Shown in pieces: positions 23,851 through 36,811 of a DNA stretch of 64,000 nucleotides (positions are counted from its first letter, which is position 1; each line of letters starts with the position of its first letter). The translations under genes and the position numbers were made by a program. The notes under the pieces were generated by a model. That model was not told where the DNA came from. It made no database searches and saw only the letters and a program-made list of their open reading frames with translations. Source of the DNA: Paraescarpia echinospica (taxonomy: Eukaryota; Annelida; Polychaeta; Sabellida; Siboglinidae); the NCBI GenBank assembly GCA_020002185.1, contig CM034533.1, positions 41,378,616 through 41,442,615 on the forward strand, read 5' to 3'.

Positions 23851-25955
23851 CCCATTCTCTTCGTATTTTAAATGCACAACAAATAAGAGCTTCATAACAG
23901 AAGGTCACTGCTGTTGGTCTGCTGCTTACATGGTGATGGTTTCCCATTTCTTCCTGTAAATGTTGTGACTTTCTCCACGGGACTTTCTGCACTCCGTCTT
24001 TCCTTATGGTGACCCCCGTCTCCTACTGTCATCAACTTCCCAACGCAGGGCTACACAGTATAGTGCAACAGGGAAAAATCTAAGTCTCCTAGCGATGTTC
24101 ACATCTGTATCTATTTTGTGGCGCAGCTCTTCTTTGAACATCACGTTTGGCCCAAGAATTTATCGAAGACACCTGTTCTAGAAGGTATTTAGTTTTTATG
24201 CAAGCATAGATCCCAGTTTCCGGCACATGCTACGCTGTTATGTTTCGCGTTAAATCGATTCTTTGAAAATGTTAATCTCTGTAATGTCGCAATTATTAAA
24301 TAATCCTATTAACATGATTATTTCATGTACTTCTTTGCCTTTATTTCATTAGAATGTGTTATTAATCACTGACGACCCTGACAATATATCAAAAAAATTA
24401 TTGCGCGTACGCGCAGTTTCCACTTTGGCCACACCTTCACAATCAGTATAAGGCATGCTCATGAATGTTCGGGACTGTCCGTCAGACTTCGATTAGCTAC
24501 GCCGATGTAATAGTTGCAAGACAAACGTCATCAACATGTGTGTATTTGGATCAGCCACCGCCACGCGAATGAGTCGTGACCGATAAAATTATCAAAAGGA
24601 AACATGGACCAGCTGTTGTTTATGTCACAGATTCAACAAAAAGAAGAAGGAACACATATGGAATAAACGGAGAATGAACATAGCGACAGCTCATGACAGA
24701 CGGACTAGTTTAAAATAAAAAAAAACACCAGCTCTCCACGCACGACGATTGGCATTGTTTTTGTTGGAATATAAAAACATACGAATTCTCACCTATGGTA
24801 CTATCATGTTCCTTTTTCAACTAGGTACATCTGGCTATACATTTTAAAGTTTAGTTTTAATGAAACGGTTAGATAACAGAAACTTACTGAAGCCGAGAAA
24901 CATTCAATACTGGAACCATTTTATTTACACCATAAATCCAGCTTATATTTCCATAAGCAGTATCAATTAACCATTGTACATCACGTGAAGTAATGTACAA
25001 TATTAAAGTAGCATAGGTGGTTGTGTACTTTCCTATCTACATAAAGTTTACTTTTAGTTTGAAAAATGTAGATCTATAAAGAGCATAATAACATTATAAA
25101 CAAAATATTAAACATATTGCATCGATGTAACAACATTTTGTACTGGGAGTGCAATAATTATTTGTTTTGCTCATCATTTAGAGTAAAAGATATTGAATTT
25201 GTTTCTGTCAAACTCCCGTTTCGATGACAAACAAAATGGCCATTGTATGATGGAAATAAAGACTATAAAATTGCAAAACTTTAAAAGTAACGCATATTTT
25301 AACACTGCTTTCAGTAATCATTGGTGTGTTTAACTCAATAAGATCCCTAAAACATTTTGAATGTTGTGGAACATTTATATTTTATGAATTTTCACAATTA
25401 TTCTAAAAGCAACCTTTTTATACACTGCTCCCAGTATAGTTCACTTAACACAAACTTGTTTCAACAAATTTTGAAAAATATGCTGTCAACACAATCCAAA
25501 CATGATGAGCATAAGAAAGCATGTACTCCTATTTTGCAACATAATGACGGGATGTTGTGCATTTGGATGCACAAATCGATCGATTGCACAAATCCATTTG
25601 AAACGTATTATTATTATTACTAGCATTTCTACAGCGCCATATCTCCGGGACCAGCCCATTCATAGGCGCGTACACACATTATAAGACGTACATGGAAACA
25701 AATGTAAAAATATATATGTATAAAGATGCCGGTGTGTAATGTAATAATTATTAAGATTTACAAGATTGTATATATAAAATGTGACCAACATACATGACAT
25801 ATTTGCACAAATATTAATATAATGAAGAAAGAGAATATACATTATGATATATAAAATTGTATTAAAAGATAAATAATAATAAATTAATTAGAATACATTA
25901 TATAATAGAATTAAATTAATTGATTAAATACATATTCATAAAAAGTGTCCTACAG
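23851..25955. other. Non-coding, nothing gene-like
   Basis: AT-rich. A short (TAT/TTA)n run at about 25605-25620 beside ACAGCGCCATATC resembles the 3' tail of an L2/SINE element on the minus strand. No gene was recognised. Confidence 0.5.
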
Positions 25956-25959
25956 CACA

Positions 25960-26325
25960 GTTCCTCAGTCGATGTACGCCTGCTTAAATAGATACGTTTT
26001 AAGGCAAGTTTTGAATTTATCCAGTCTCTATTTGACGAACGTTTATTGGTAGAGCGTTCCAGAGCGTAGGTCCAGACACGGAGAAAGCTCGTCTGCCGTA
26101 GCCCTCTAAGTTGTAGCGCGGGACTACAAGCAGATGTAGATCAGCAGATCGGAGGTTGCGGGTGGGCAACAGCGGCTTCTCCATCCCGCGTTCCACTCAA
26201 GTCAACATACAATTGGGCGTCATCTGCATAAAGATGGTATTGCAGCTTGTGCCTTCTGAAGATAGCACCCAATGGCAGAGTGTATATGGAGAAGAGAATT
26301 GGGCCCAGCACAGACCCCTGTAGTA
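25960..26325 (-). pseudogene. L2-like LINE fragment
   Basis: The minus strand encodes [20 protein letters not shown] and [16 protein letters not shown] (RT motifs including YADD). It then jumps to the C-terminal end (GPTLWNALPI-like, then LDKFKTCLKTYLFKQAYID) at about 25980-26090. The intervening RT is deleted and frames are broken. Confidence 0.75.
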
Positions 26326-26364
26326 GTGATGTACATATTCCCAGCAGAAGCCATACGGAATTAA

Positions 26365-26565
26365 TGTGGCAGAACAAAGTCAGACATCTTCACTACTGTG
26401 TCAGTTAACACATTGTCCAATTAATAGCGCTGCTATGTATTTTGATACACAAAGCTACCAGATGAACACAACCATTTGAAACAGAATGGGGCAGACCAAA
26501 GTCGGGCACCATCATATGTCAGGTGACCCATTGTCCAATTAATGGCACTGTTGAGAAAAAGCACT
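26365..26565. repeat. Imperfect two-copy tandem repeat
   Basis: GGCAGAACAAAGTCAGACATC … CATTGTCCAATTAATAGCGCTG and GGCAGACCAAAGTCGGGCACC … CATTGTCCAATTAATGGCACTG are two copies about 120 bp apart. Confidence 0.65.
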
Positions 26566-26795
26566 TCAATTTCCTCTTTCCATCAGCTCGGCTATTTCCA
26601 GTGTTCTGCAAATAAACAAAGTTGAATTTAGGAATCTGAGTCTAATTCAACACTGTGCAAATTCAGTTTAGATATTAAATTATGGGACTTATTACCAAGT
26701 ACACAGCTGATTCAGTCAGACTAAAATCCCAATCGATTACTTTGGCCAACTTTTAATTTGCTTCTACATAATTACCTGTATGCACTGGTCATATA

Positions 26796-26970
26796 CAGTG
26801 CACTCCAGATAACTCGAACTCACATAAGTTGATTTTTGCTAAGTTAAGTCAATTTTTTCCTCGGTTCAGGGCATATCTCCCAATAAGGGGAGACTTTCTA
26901 GTTATCAGAAATTCCACTTATCAGTATTGTCATGGGTCCCTGGAGGTTCGACCTTATCAAAAGTGCACTG
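26796..26970. mobile_element. pogo/Tigger-like MITE, 175 bp, TA target duplication
   Basis: It begins CAGTGCACTCCAGATAACTC and its reverse strand begins CAGTGCACTTTTGATAAGG, so the termini are inverted repeats. TA flanks both sides (26794-26795 and 26971-26972). The CAGTGCACT…GATAA terminus and TA duplication fit the Tc1/mariner (pogo/Tigger) superfamily. It is too short to encode transposase. Confidence 0.85.
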
Positions 26971-26972
26971 TA

Positions 26973-28119
26973 TGTTTTCCTTTATTCTTACTCTAATCAT
27001 TAATGTTGTATGTAATTATACATATGGGCCATTCTCGCGAAAAGTGTACAGTAATGGTAAAGTAACATGTCAAAAATAAACGTTTAATTTGTATGTTTTT
27101 TGCGAGTACTATTAATATCAAATGTGTTATTCACATGGAGCAGCGCAACTTGATCTGATCTATTATTCGATTTTTTTTTTATATATTCCTGGATAAAAAA
27201 ACTTATGTACATGTATACTAGAGTGCAGATCTGCTGGTGTCCAAAATTCGTGCATCACAAAATTCCGTGGCAACACGGTATTGTGTACCTTTTAACAAAC
27301 CTAAAACGTTTACATTGAATGATGACATGCCAACCAGGTTTACTAACAATCGTAGCTGTAGCATTAGAAACAGTCTGCGAACGTATGATTCTCACATTTT
27401 CATGTTACAGTTCAAAATAGTGGGGAAAGTAGACACACAGACCCAATCCGAAATATGCCCCAAGTCCCAGCTTTAAGCACAAAAATAACATCCACGACCA
27501 GGTTAATCCTCTTGCTATGGTTGCATATACTGATACTTTAGTGTGCATTTCCGTTCATTGCATGTCAAATACTGGACAATGCAGTTTTACTAACTTGAAG
27601 AGCAAGACCCTTGAGGCGTGCCTAGTAGTAGAAGCTCGACATTGACCCAGTCCCAGCTGACACCGACTGCAGCCGTCGCTGGACGTTATAATTATATTTA
27701 ATGTAAACGTAGCTCGGCTGACGGCTTTGGGAAGCAGGATAGCTAAACAATTAATACGATTCCTACACTTATAAAACTAGTTGCCAATATACAAATTGCT
27801 TACTTGCAATGCCATTGCTTGAGTCAACTCATCCCGGAAACTGACATGTTTACCCTGTGTATGACGTCAACGGTCTTTGCGTGGTTCACTGCGAGTGCAT
27901 GAATTTTTATTCTACTCGGGCTGCACAATTAGTCATCCACGTGGCAGCAAGCTCAACGTGATTCGCGTAAACACAATTGTTTATCGGCTTTTTGCGCAGA
28001 TAACACCCAAATTGCGCATAAACATGCAATACATAAATAACAGAGAAAATACTTATGGGAAATGGTCACGTTTTGATACAATAGATCTATAATGTATATT
28101 AGCTTACAAAGAATCGCTT
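26973..28119. other. Non-coding, nothing recognised
   Basis: AT-rich, with a T9 run near 27171. No gene was recognised. Confidence 0.45.
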
Positions 28120-29520
28120 TAAATCAAATGGTTTGTCTAATGAATTACAATATGCATACAAACACCTTCATTCTACGGACACAGCCCTTTTTAAAGTGCA
28201 TAATGATATTACTTTAAACTTGGATAAAGGTAAAGTAACAGCGCTTACCTTGCTAGATCTGTCTGCTGCCTTTCATACAGTTGATTACGCCATTCTCATC
28301 AATCGTCTGTCTTTATGGTATATTGTATTCGGAACAGCTTTAATCTGTTTTTTGTCATATCTAACACATAGGCATCAAACAGTGAAGATTGGGATTGTCT
28401 TTCATCAGCACTCCCTATTTCATGTGGTGTTCCTCAGGGTTCTATCTTCAGACCATTACTTTTCACACTCTACACGACACCACTGAGCTCAGTTATTAAC
28501 ATTCATAATCTAAACCATCATATTTATGCAGATGATACCCAGATTCACATTGCTTTATCTACGCCTAATACTAAATGCTCCTTAAATCAGCTCAGTAATT
28601 GTCTTAATGACATTTCATTTTCGTTTGGATGACTGAGAGTTGATTAAAGTTAAATGCTGATCAAACAGAGTTTCTTATCATTGGTATACAGAGGCAGCGT
28701 GACAAAATTAAAAGGTTTTTTCCTACACCTATGCTTAGCCAGTATGTTAAGCCTGCACTTTCAGCACGAAGTCTCGGAGTAATCTTTCATGATAATTTCA
28801 ATTTTAGACGGTAAATTTCTCAAACTTGTCGCTGTTGTTATCATATTCCTGTTTTACGACGTATTTGTTGTTATTTGCCTCTTTCTGTTGCAAAAACTAT
28901 CGCAACTGCACTTGTTTCAAGTAGGCTTGACTACTGTAATTCCTTTTTTCACAATATTGCCCTTAAGGATATCACTAGGTTATGACGTGTACAGAATTGC
29001 TTAGCTAGGGTTGTGACTCGGTCTCTGCGGTTTTCTGAATCAGTGCCTCTTCTGAAGTCTTTGCACTGGCATCCTGTCCGATATCATATTATTCTGTACC
29101 ATTACATACCAGACACTTTCATGTAAGCAACCAGCATATTTATTAAAAGCTTACTCCTATAAAAAAAATGCCTATCCACCTTCGATCGATCATGTAGTTC
29201 TGGTTTACTTTTTGTTCGTAAAGTCAATACTGCCATTGAAACTATGACATTTTCTGTTGCTGCACCAACTCTCTGGAATACGCTCCCTCTTAGTGTTAGA
29301 TCAGTTGAAAATATTATACAATTTTGCCGTCATTTAAAAACTTACCTTTATAACCTTTCGTATCCACATTTGCTCCCTGGCGTTTCGATCCATCTCTTGA
29401 CGACTTTAATATGGCTTTTCGATTCTGATATTGACTAACCCTTTTGTATTGATGCTCCTCTGAGCTTGGTTTCCGAGGATTTTGGCGCAAAAGAAGCTAC
29501 CTTATTATTCTTATTAATTA
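28120..29520 (+). pseudogene. Decayed L2-like LINE
   Basis: 28133-28486 carries an RT segment (LQYAYKHLHSTDTALFKVHND, LTLLDLSAAFHTVDYAILI, then a broken VPQG box). Further pieces in other frames are a YADDTQ-like string near 28525 and the C-terminal FSVAAPTLWNTLPLSVRS … CRHLKTYLYNL at 29244-29370. The tail near 29490-29520 reads AAGCTACCTTATTATTCTTATTA. Multiple frameshifts and stops make it inactive. It is of the same clade type as the L2-like copies at 55033 and 63257, but clearly divergent. Confidence 0.88.
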
Positions 29521-30710
29521 TGCAATCACAACAAAACAGAAAAACGTTTTTTTATCGCAATAAACGTATGCATTTAAACAATCAGACAAAACACCCGACC
29601 CCTGTACATACAGGAGAAGCCACGTTTCGACGACTTTCGGGCCGACCACTAATGTTGCCATCAACAAAGAGAATACACCCAGGCCACATGTCCCCAACGA
29701 CCAGCCAATAAATACTGCTACAACATGCTTAAACTATATCAGTGGTCTCATTATCCATGTAAACCTAAGACTGTGTTTGGACTGAAGTTGAACTAACACC
29801 AATTACACGACGACTATGCTACTCCACTTTATAAAGCAATAGTGAACTAATCCGGCTAAGCGAAAGAGAGCTCCTTCTGGCTATACAGAACTGTGACACA
29901 AACAATCAACACATTGGAAACGTGTAACTGCAACCTTTGTAGTAAGGTGTTCTACATCGGGTGGGCACTTGGTATTGATCACACCACCGTAACAAGATCA
30001 GGCAGAAAAGACAAACACCAAATTTGATTGCTAAACATATATATACACTTGTATGTAAACCAATCAACCAAGCAAACTTGCGCATTTCAACATGTTACCA
30101 TCCAGCCGGATATACATGCATGCTTCACTTCGCCGACACCAGCAAGCACAATAATGCCATTCTATGTAATACCGTTGTATAAACGCTCTACAGTCCATTT
30201 CAGTCTTCAAATCGTTCAACACAAATTCTCGGAAATTATTCAAGTTTGCTGCAGTTACTGTGCGGGAAGCTATATAAACATAGGCTAAAACAGTTTGGCT
30301 ACAAACTATATCCACAACAGAACTGCTGAAACCAACTGCATACAAAACACACGAATGCTTACTCACCACAACAAGAAAAAGAATGATCGGTCACACGAGG
30401 ATAATAATAATTATAGCCAAAACAGCCTTGAGGTATGGTACGGTTTTATCAATGTATTATCATTTATTTAACTAGCCAGTTAGCTTTCATGTAGTAATGT
30501 ATTTTAGCGCCTCTGGGTGGACTTATGTCTAGATCTATGGCGCTGTACAAGTTGTCTTTATTATTATGTAGAGCTCTGATTGAAACGACGAGGCTGATAA
30601 GCATGCGTAACCCAAGATTGCGTTTGGACTGAAGTTGCGCAAACATCGATTAGACGATTAGCAATTAACAACTAATCCGGATAAACGCAAGTGTGCCACC
30701 AGTTCAACAC
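29521..30710. other. Satellite-flanking region with progenitor-like copy
   Basis: 29775-29930 contains GTTTGGACTGAAGTTG, GAACTAATCCGG and CAGAACTGTGACACAAACAA … ACATTGGAAACGTGT. This is the same order as GTTTGGACTGAAGTTG (about 30623), AACTAATCCGG and the first 89-bp unit. 30467-30570 (TTAACTAGCCAGTTAGC … TTTTAGCGCCTCTGGGTGGAC) resembles 53858-53950 and its duplicate. No gene was recognised. Confidence 0.6.
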
Positions 30711-32935
30711 CAGTTATGGAACTGTGAAACAAACAAACATGTTGGCAAAGTGTGGAAATGGACACTGCTGGTTGCAGTGTGACTGTCTCCTGGGAATGAC
30801 AGTTATGGAACTGTGAAACAAACAAACCTGTTGGCAAAGTGTGGAAATGGGCACTACTGGTTGCAGTGTGACTGTCTCCTGGGAATGACAGTTATGGAAC
30901 TGTGAAACAAACAAACATGTTGGCAAAGTGTGGAAATGGGCACTACTGGATGCAGTGTGACTGTCTCCTGGGAATTACAGTTATGGAACTGTGAAACAAA
31001 CAAACCTGTTGGCAAAGTGTGGAAATGGGCACTACTGGATGCAGTGTGACTGTCTCCTGGGAATGACAGTTATGGAACTGTGAAACAAACAAACATGTTG
31101 GCAAAGTGTGGAAATGGGCACTACTGGTTGCAGTGTGACTGTCTCCTGAGAATGACAGTTATGGAACTGTGAAACAAACAAACCTGTTGGCAAAGTGTGG
31201 AAATGGGCACTACTGGTTGCAGTGTGACTGTCTCCTGGGAATGACAGTTATGGAACTGTGAAACAAACAAACCTGTTGGCAAAGTGTGGAAATGGGCACT
31301 ACTGGTTGCAGTGTGACTGTCTCCTGGGAATGACAGTTATGGAACTGTGAAACAAACAAACCTGTTGGCAAAGTGTGGAAATGGGCACTACTGGATGCAG
31401 TGTGACTGTCTCCTGGGAATTACAGTTATGGAACTGTGAAACAAACAAACCTGTTGGCAAAGTGTGGAAATGGGCACTACTGGATGCAGTGTGACTGTCT
31501 CCTGGGAATTACAGTTATGGAACTGTGAAACAAACAAACCTGTTGGCAAAGTGTGGAAATGGGCACTACTGGTTGCAGTGTGACTGTCTCCTGGGAATGA
31601 CAGTTATGGAACTGTGAAATAAACAAACCTGTTGGCAAAGTGTGGAAATGGGCACTACTGGTTGCAGTGTGACTGTCTCCTGGGAATGACAGTTATGGAA
31701 CTGTGAAACAAACAAACATGTTGGCAAAGTGTGGAAATGGACACTACTGGTTGCAGTGTGACTGTCTCCTGGGAATGACAGTTATGGAACTGTGAAACAA
31801 ACAAACCTGTTGGCAAAGTGTGGAAATGGGCACTACTGGATGCAGTGTGACTGTCTCCTGGGAATGACAGTTATGGAACTGTGAAACAAACAAACATGTT
31901 GGCAAAGTGTGGAAATGGGCACTACTGGTTGCAGTGTGACTGTCTCCTGGGAATGACAGTTATGGAACTGTGAAACAAACAAACCTGTTGGCAAAGTGTG
32001 GAAATGGGCACTACTGGTTGCAGTGTGACTGTCTCCTGGGAATGACAGTTATGGAACTGTGAAACAAACAAACATGTTGGCAAAGTGTGGAAATGGACAC
32101 TACTGGATGCAGTGTGACTGTCTCCTGGGAATGACAGTTATGGAACTGTGAAACAAACAAACCTGTTGGCAAAGTGTGGAAATGGACACTACTGGTTGCA
32201 GTGTGACTGTCTCCTGGGAATGACAGTTATGGAACTGTGAAATAAACAAACCTGTTGGCAAAGTGTGGAAATGGGCACTACTGGTTGCAGTGTGACTGTC
32301 TCCTGGGAATGACAGTTATGGAACTGTGAAACAAACAAACATGTTGGCAAAGTGTGGAAATGGACACTACTGGTTGCAGTGTGACTGTCTCCTGGGAATG
32401 ACAGTTATGGAACTGTGAAACAAACAAACCTGTTGGCAAAGTGTGGAAATGGGCACTACTGGATGCAGTGTGACTGTCTCCTGGGAATGACAGTTATGGA
32501 ACTGTGAAACAAACAAACATGTTGGCAAAGTGTGGAAATGGGCACTACTGGTTGCAGTGTGACTGTCTCCTGAGAATGACAGTTATGGAACTGTGAAACA
32601 AACAAACCTGTTGGCAAAGTGTGGAAATGGGCACTACTGGTTGCAGTGTGACTGTCTCCTGGGAATGACAGTTATGGAACTGTGAAACAAACAAACCTGT
32701 TGGCAAAGTGTGGAAATGGGCACTACTGGTTGCAGTGTGACTCTCTCCTGGGAATGACAGTTATGGAACTGTGAAACAAACAAACATGTTGGCAAAGTGT
32801 GGAAATGGACACTACTGGTTGCAGTGTGACTGTCTCCTGGGAATGACAGTTATGGAACTGTGAAACAAACAAACCTGTTGGCAAAGTGTGGAAATGGGCA
32901 CTACTGGATGCAGTGTGACTGTCTCCTGGGAATGA
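30711..32935. repeat. Satellite array: 25 units of exactly 89 bp
   Basis: Units start at CAGTTATGGAACTGTGAAAC every 89 bp from 30711. The distance from the first to the final CAGTT (32936) is 2,225 bp, exactly 25 × 89, with no length variation. Units differ only at a few sites: AAACCTG/AAACATG, GGGCAC/GGACAC, GGTTGC/GGATGC, GAATGAC/GAATTAC, CTGGG/CTGAG and ACAAAC/ATAAAC. Each unit contains the near-palindrome ACAGTTATGGAACTGT. 89 is not a multiple of three, so the array is not protein-coding. A degenerate partial unit follows to about 33000. Confidence 0.98.
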
Positions 32936-32999
32936 CAGTTACTACTGTTCCTTGTAGTATTACTTATTAGCAGTGTGATTGTCTCCGGAGAATGGCTGT

Positions 33000-34123
33000 T
33001 CGTATGACATTACAGGTGCTCTGTCTGTTCCTAGAGATATAACTTGTTAGCATCAATTTTATTAAATAAGCGGAGCGTTCGTATATGCAGTTGTAGATAT
33101 ATTTTTTTTTAATTCTAGCCCCCAAAAAACACAAGGGAATTTTTTGGCAAGTGACACATGTATGAGGCATACTCGCCCACAAACACGCGCGCACAAACGA
33201 ACGCACGCACGCACACATACACACACACACAGCACAGCGAACTGAAGCAGCGTGAACGGTAGATCTGTTTACTAAAACAATTTAAAATGTTAAACAAAAC
33301 CATGTGGATTCGAATATATTACGATAGCAGTTTGTTTCCTACAACTGATCGCCAAGAGTGCCAGCGCCACACACAAAAACACTCACGTTAGTATAGTCAG
33401 CCGTCTGCATGCATTCCGAAATTCAGTCAGTCTTGGTACGTGAGAACTGGGCGACTAAACCAGTGCATACGACGCATTGAATTACAGGACAAAATCTGAC
33501 ATGCTGCATGCTAACAAAACATGACAACTACGACTGTGCGGTGCTTTGAATAATGTTGCCAACAAAGACAGCACGATAAACAGATCAAACGTCGGACATG
33601 CACAGTAGACGGTTATACGCCTCTTATCTACATTTAATTAACAGTATCGGTGAAGTATAAAGCTTAACCGTGACAACTCCGGTAACGTCCCACAATATTG
33701 ACTCATCTGATATGTTACCAATGTAGAAACGTGGTTTAGGTATAACATTAACAATCAAGCAAATATGATCTGGTGACACCTGGCAATTATTTTCAGTACA
33801 TTAATAGACGCGATGAAAAGCTCACTCGGGATCAGCATTAGTAATAAAGTAGTGTGTATCAATACATCCATGAAAAAGTTGTTCATTGTTCGATACAAAT
33901 GAACGCACGGTCTGGTGTATGAATAGTGTCTGCCACCTGAACGATTGGTATAGAGTGTAAATCAACTATACTCTTTACGAAATCTCCTTCAGAACAATGT
34001 GGACTCTCTTTATTATTACACGGGGGAAGCTTGGGGGGCTGAGTCTCCAATATATAGAGTGTGGGCTTAGCCCACAATACTGAGTGGTTGCTGATCTGTG
34101 AAAATCTTCAACAGCATACCCTT
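33000..34123. other. Non-coding, nothing gene-like
   Basis: Includes a CACACGCGCGCACAAACG-type purine/pyrimidine microsatellite at 33176-33232. No gene was recognised. Confidence 0.5.
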
Positions 34124-34151
34124 CGGAATGACATCTTCTGATGTCATTCCG
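34124..34151. repeat. Perfect palindrome, 12-bp arms
   Basis: CGGAATGACATC, a TTCT loop, then GATGTCATTCCG. Confidence 0.95.
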
Positions 34152-35689
34152 ACAGCTTGCAAACGTTGAGTGAGATAAAAAAAAATTGGAACGTCACCGC
34201 AAAAAACATCTCCAACAACTTCCCCGTTTTCTGATATGATGTGCGAAGTTGTCATTTATTTTTTTCATGTCGATAGTATTGTACTACCGAGAGGCAAAAA
34301 CCGTCCCATCTGACATAAAAGGTTTCTGTTATCCAATTTACAGAAACCTAGCTTTTGATCAAGGGGCTTTTGATCGGGAAGGCTTTTGATCCGGACCCAC
34401 AGAAACCGATAACACGAAACGTTTTTCCAATCGGTTGTCTATGATTCTTTGATTTGTTTTATGCGTTTGCAGTAAGCGTTGTTATTGGTATGACCATAAA
34501 TAAATAAGCTCGCTTATCTATTTTGGTACGATGTATTCTCAGTTGACATGACAGTAAGTGGAATATCTGTGGACAAAGTTCGTGAACGCGTTATCGTTGT
34601 TTTGACTTCGCATTATAGAACCATATCACATATCATATGCACTGATGTCAGCACTGGTGCAACATGCATATAATACCCTGACAGTGACGAGACCTACTTT
34701 TCGGTAGGTCTGTACCAGCACAGTTTAGTGCAGCATTACGAAAAACCAGTCTTGCAAAACCATTGTCAAATATTTAACATATTTTTAACATAAATTAGGA
34801 ATGGAGATGTTTATTTATTGATTCCATTTTCAGATATGTGCCTGTGTTAAAAACATCAACAAACACTCAAACATATGGTTTGTTTTCTCAAAGAAATCTG
34901 TCAGCCGGAGGGTCACTTAACTGGAAGATTAGGCCTATAACGTTCGAGCACGGATCTGCGTTATGTATATCCTGCATTTTCTCGGACGTACCATTATGAG
35001 CAGGCGGGATTTGCTGCTTCAGGAAATGCAAGCGCTGCGTTTTAACGATCGAAGCGTAGTGGAGGGTTTCGACGAGCATCTGTAAGGCTTATTGGAGACT
35101 TAAAGGAAATAAAAATAAGGTATTAGCTAAAATCCTTTTTCCATGTGTACACAAAGTTTAACATTGTATGTAACATTTGACAACATTAAACAAATACAGA
35201 AAAATACATTGGTAGCATAAATTCGATTTTAAGCCCGTCTGTGAAGCGATTCCCGCGGAAAATTAAATTTTAATGAGCTAGGCGATCACGTGGTATCGTG
35301 ACGTCACATCTCGGCATCCCGAAAAGCGCGCCAAAAATATGCATATTCGAAAATGTCCGGATGCACACCATAAAATGTGGAATTTCTAATTCATTTAATT
35401 TTTTTGATTTTTTTGGCTTGGTGGACGTGGAAATAGATAGCAGGATCTAATATAACATGAATTCGAGCAATAGATGTTTTATTCCCTTTAACGCAGGTGT
35501 TTGTCAGTGTACTGGACAGATGTAACATATCGGCTCCAGTCATCGAATCGCCAAGTTCGCTGCATGGTATCGATGGCACGCAGAAATCCACAAACAGGGT
35601 CGAGATAGTCCAACGGGTAGCAGCACGCACGTACGCACGCATGTAGACCTCCACAGTGAAATAGCTAAATTATAGTTCTAGTTGTTACC
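34152..35689. other. Non-coding, nothing gene-like
   Basis: A triplet of GGCTTTTGATC phrases occurs at about 34352-34392. No gene was recognised. Confidence 0.45.
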
Positions 35690-36029
35690 AGCGCTGGGTA
35701 ACGTTCTATTAACTGACTAGTCTGTATTGTTGAGGTCTCATTCAACTAGTCAGCCTTTTTCAGAACATTATCGCCATACCGACCTTTATATGCTGGCACT
35801 GAGGGTGGTCACTGCCAAGGTACTTGTCGTCCTCAGTGGTTCTTTTACGTCCCAAATTGAGACGGGACCGACATTAGCGTGATCTCCGAGTCACGAGGGA
35901 TACACAGACCCCAATGTTGAGAGCCAGGTGTTTACACCAAATATCATGCCTGCCCGGTCCAGGTTTCGAACTCAGCTAGAGCGCTGGCATGCCAGGCGGA
36001 TGTGCTAAACACTACACTAGCCGCGCTCC
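35690..36029 (-). mobile_element. tRNA-derived SINE
   Basis: Read on the minus strand from 36029: GAGCGCGGCTAGTGTAGTG and TTTAGCACATCCG form a tRNA D-arm/A-box-like part, and GCTCTAGCTGAGTTCGAAACC is a clear B box. A body with CTCAACATTGGGGTCTGTG and CAATTTGGGACGTAAAAGAAC follows. The Pol III boxes are well preserved. The 3' limit near 35690 is approximate. Confidence 0.8.
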
Positions 36030-36811
36030 ATGGACTGTTTTCAAATCAAAACCAAGATTTCGACTAAAGGCTTTTAGTCTTAGCTATTGCATTGCCATTC
36101 ATTGATCGCAGTCTTCAAGTTCATTGATTCAATGATTGGCGTGTTTGTCCGAAGTCTATGGGAGGGGAATGAAAGGGGGGGGGGGGCGAGGGACGGATGC
36201 ATGAATAGTGCTATGTGGGGCGAGTCTGGCGCATTATTGACCCTAGTTTGAAAAGGGGCAACATATTATGTTGCCCCCCTCGCTCCTCAATCCCAATACA
36301 ACCACCCTGGGCTCCGGCCTAGGCGGCGGGAAACTGGGTTGCCGACTGGAACGATTGGAACGGTCGACGCGGGGATAATCCCGGGGTGGTGGCACTACCC
36401 TTACATGTGGGTAGGGTTTGCAGCTGAAGGTCACATACCCCTACTGTTGACCTATGAACAGGGATTAGTAGAATATTTACCGAACCATTTTGTGCACTAG
36501 AGGACCTTTTACTGAACAGTGCATAGCAGATTTACATTGGACATGTATCACTCCCCTAAATGTTGACTGAATTAAAAATGAGTTCACCATGGAAATAAAA
36601 AGAACACATTTTATAGGTCAATCAAGTAATGGTGTGGGAGGTTAAAGTTAACTTGGCTCCTATAATTGAGTATGAAAAATCTTTCAAAACATGATATCAT
36701 TGGAAAAACCATCAAGGCAATTTATTATAACGTAAACAGTGCAGCACCATTCATAATATTTTACAAAGGGTAATGTCCAAAACACCAGGTTATTATATAA
36801 ATGTTAATAAT
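36030..36811. other. Non-coding, nothing gene-like
   Basis: Contains a long G run at about 36176-36186 and a GC-richer stretch to about 36400. No gene was recognised. Confidence 0.45.

Noticed and set aside
23655..23897. Open frame with SLTHSLTHSL repeats.
   Set aside because: Produced by the CACT microsatellite.
30714..30926. Repeated peptide in a frame across the satellite.
   Set aside because: The 89-bp unit shifts frame each copy, so any ORF is incidental.
30711..32935. CRISPR-like array.
   Set aside because: Units are contiguous and nearly identical with no unique spacers, and the DNA is eukaryotic.
34067..34255. Minus-strand frame with LQAVGMTSEDVIPKG.
   Set aside because: Overlaps a palindrome, has no splice context and no recognisable family.
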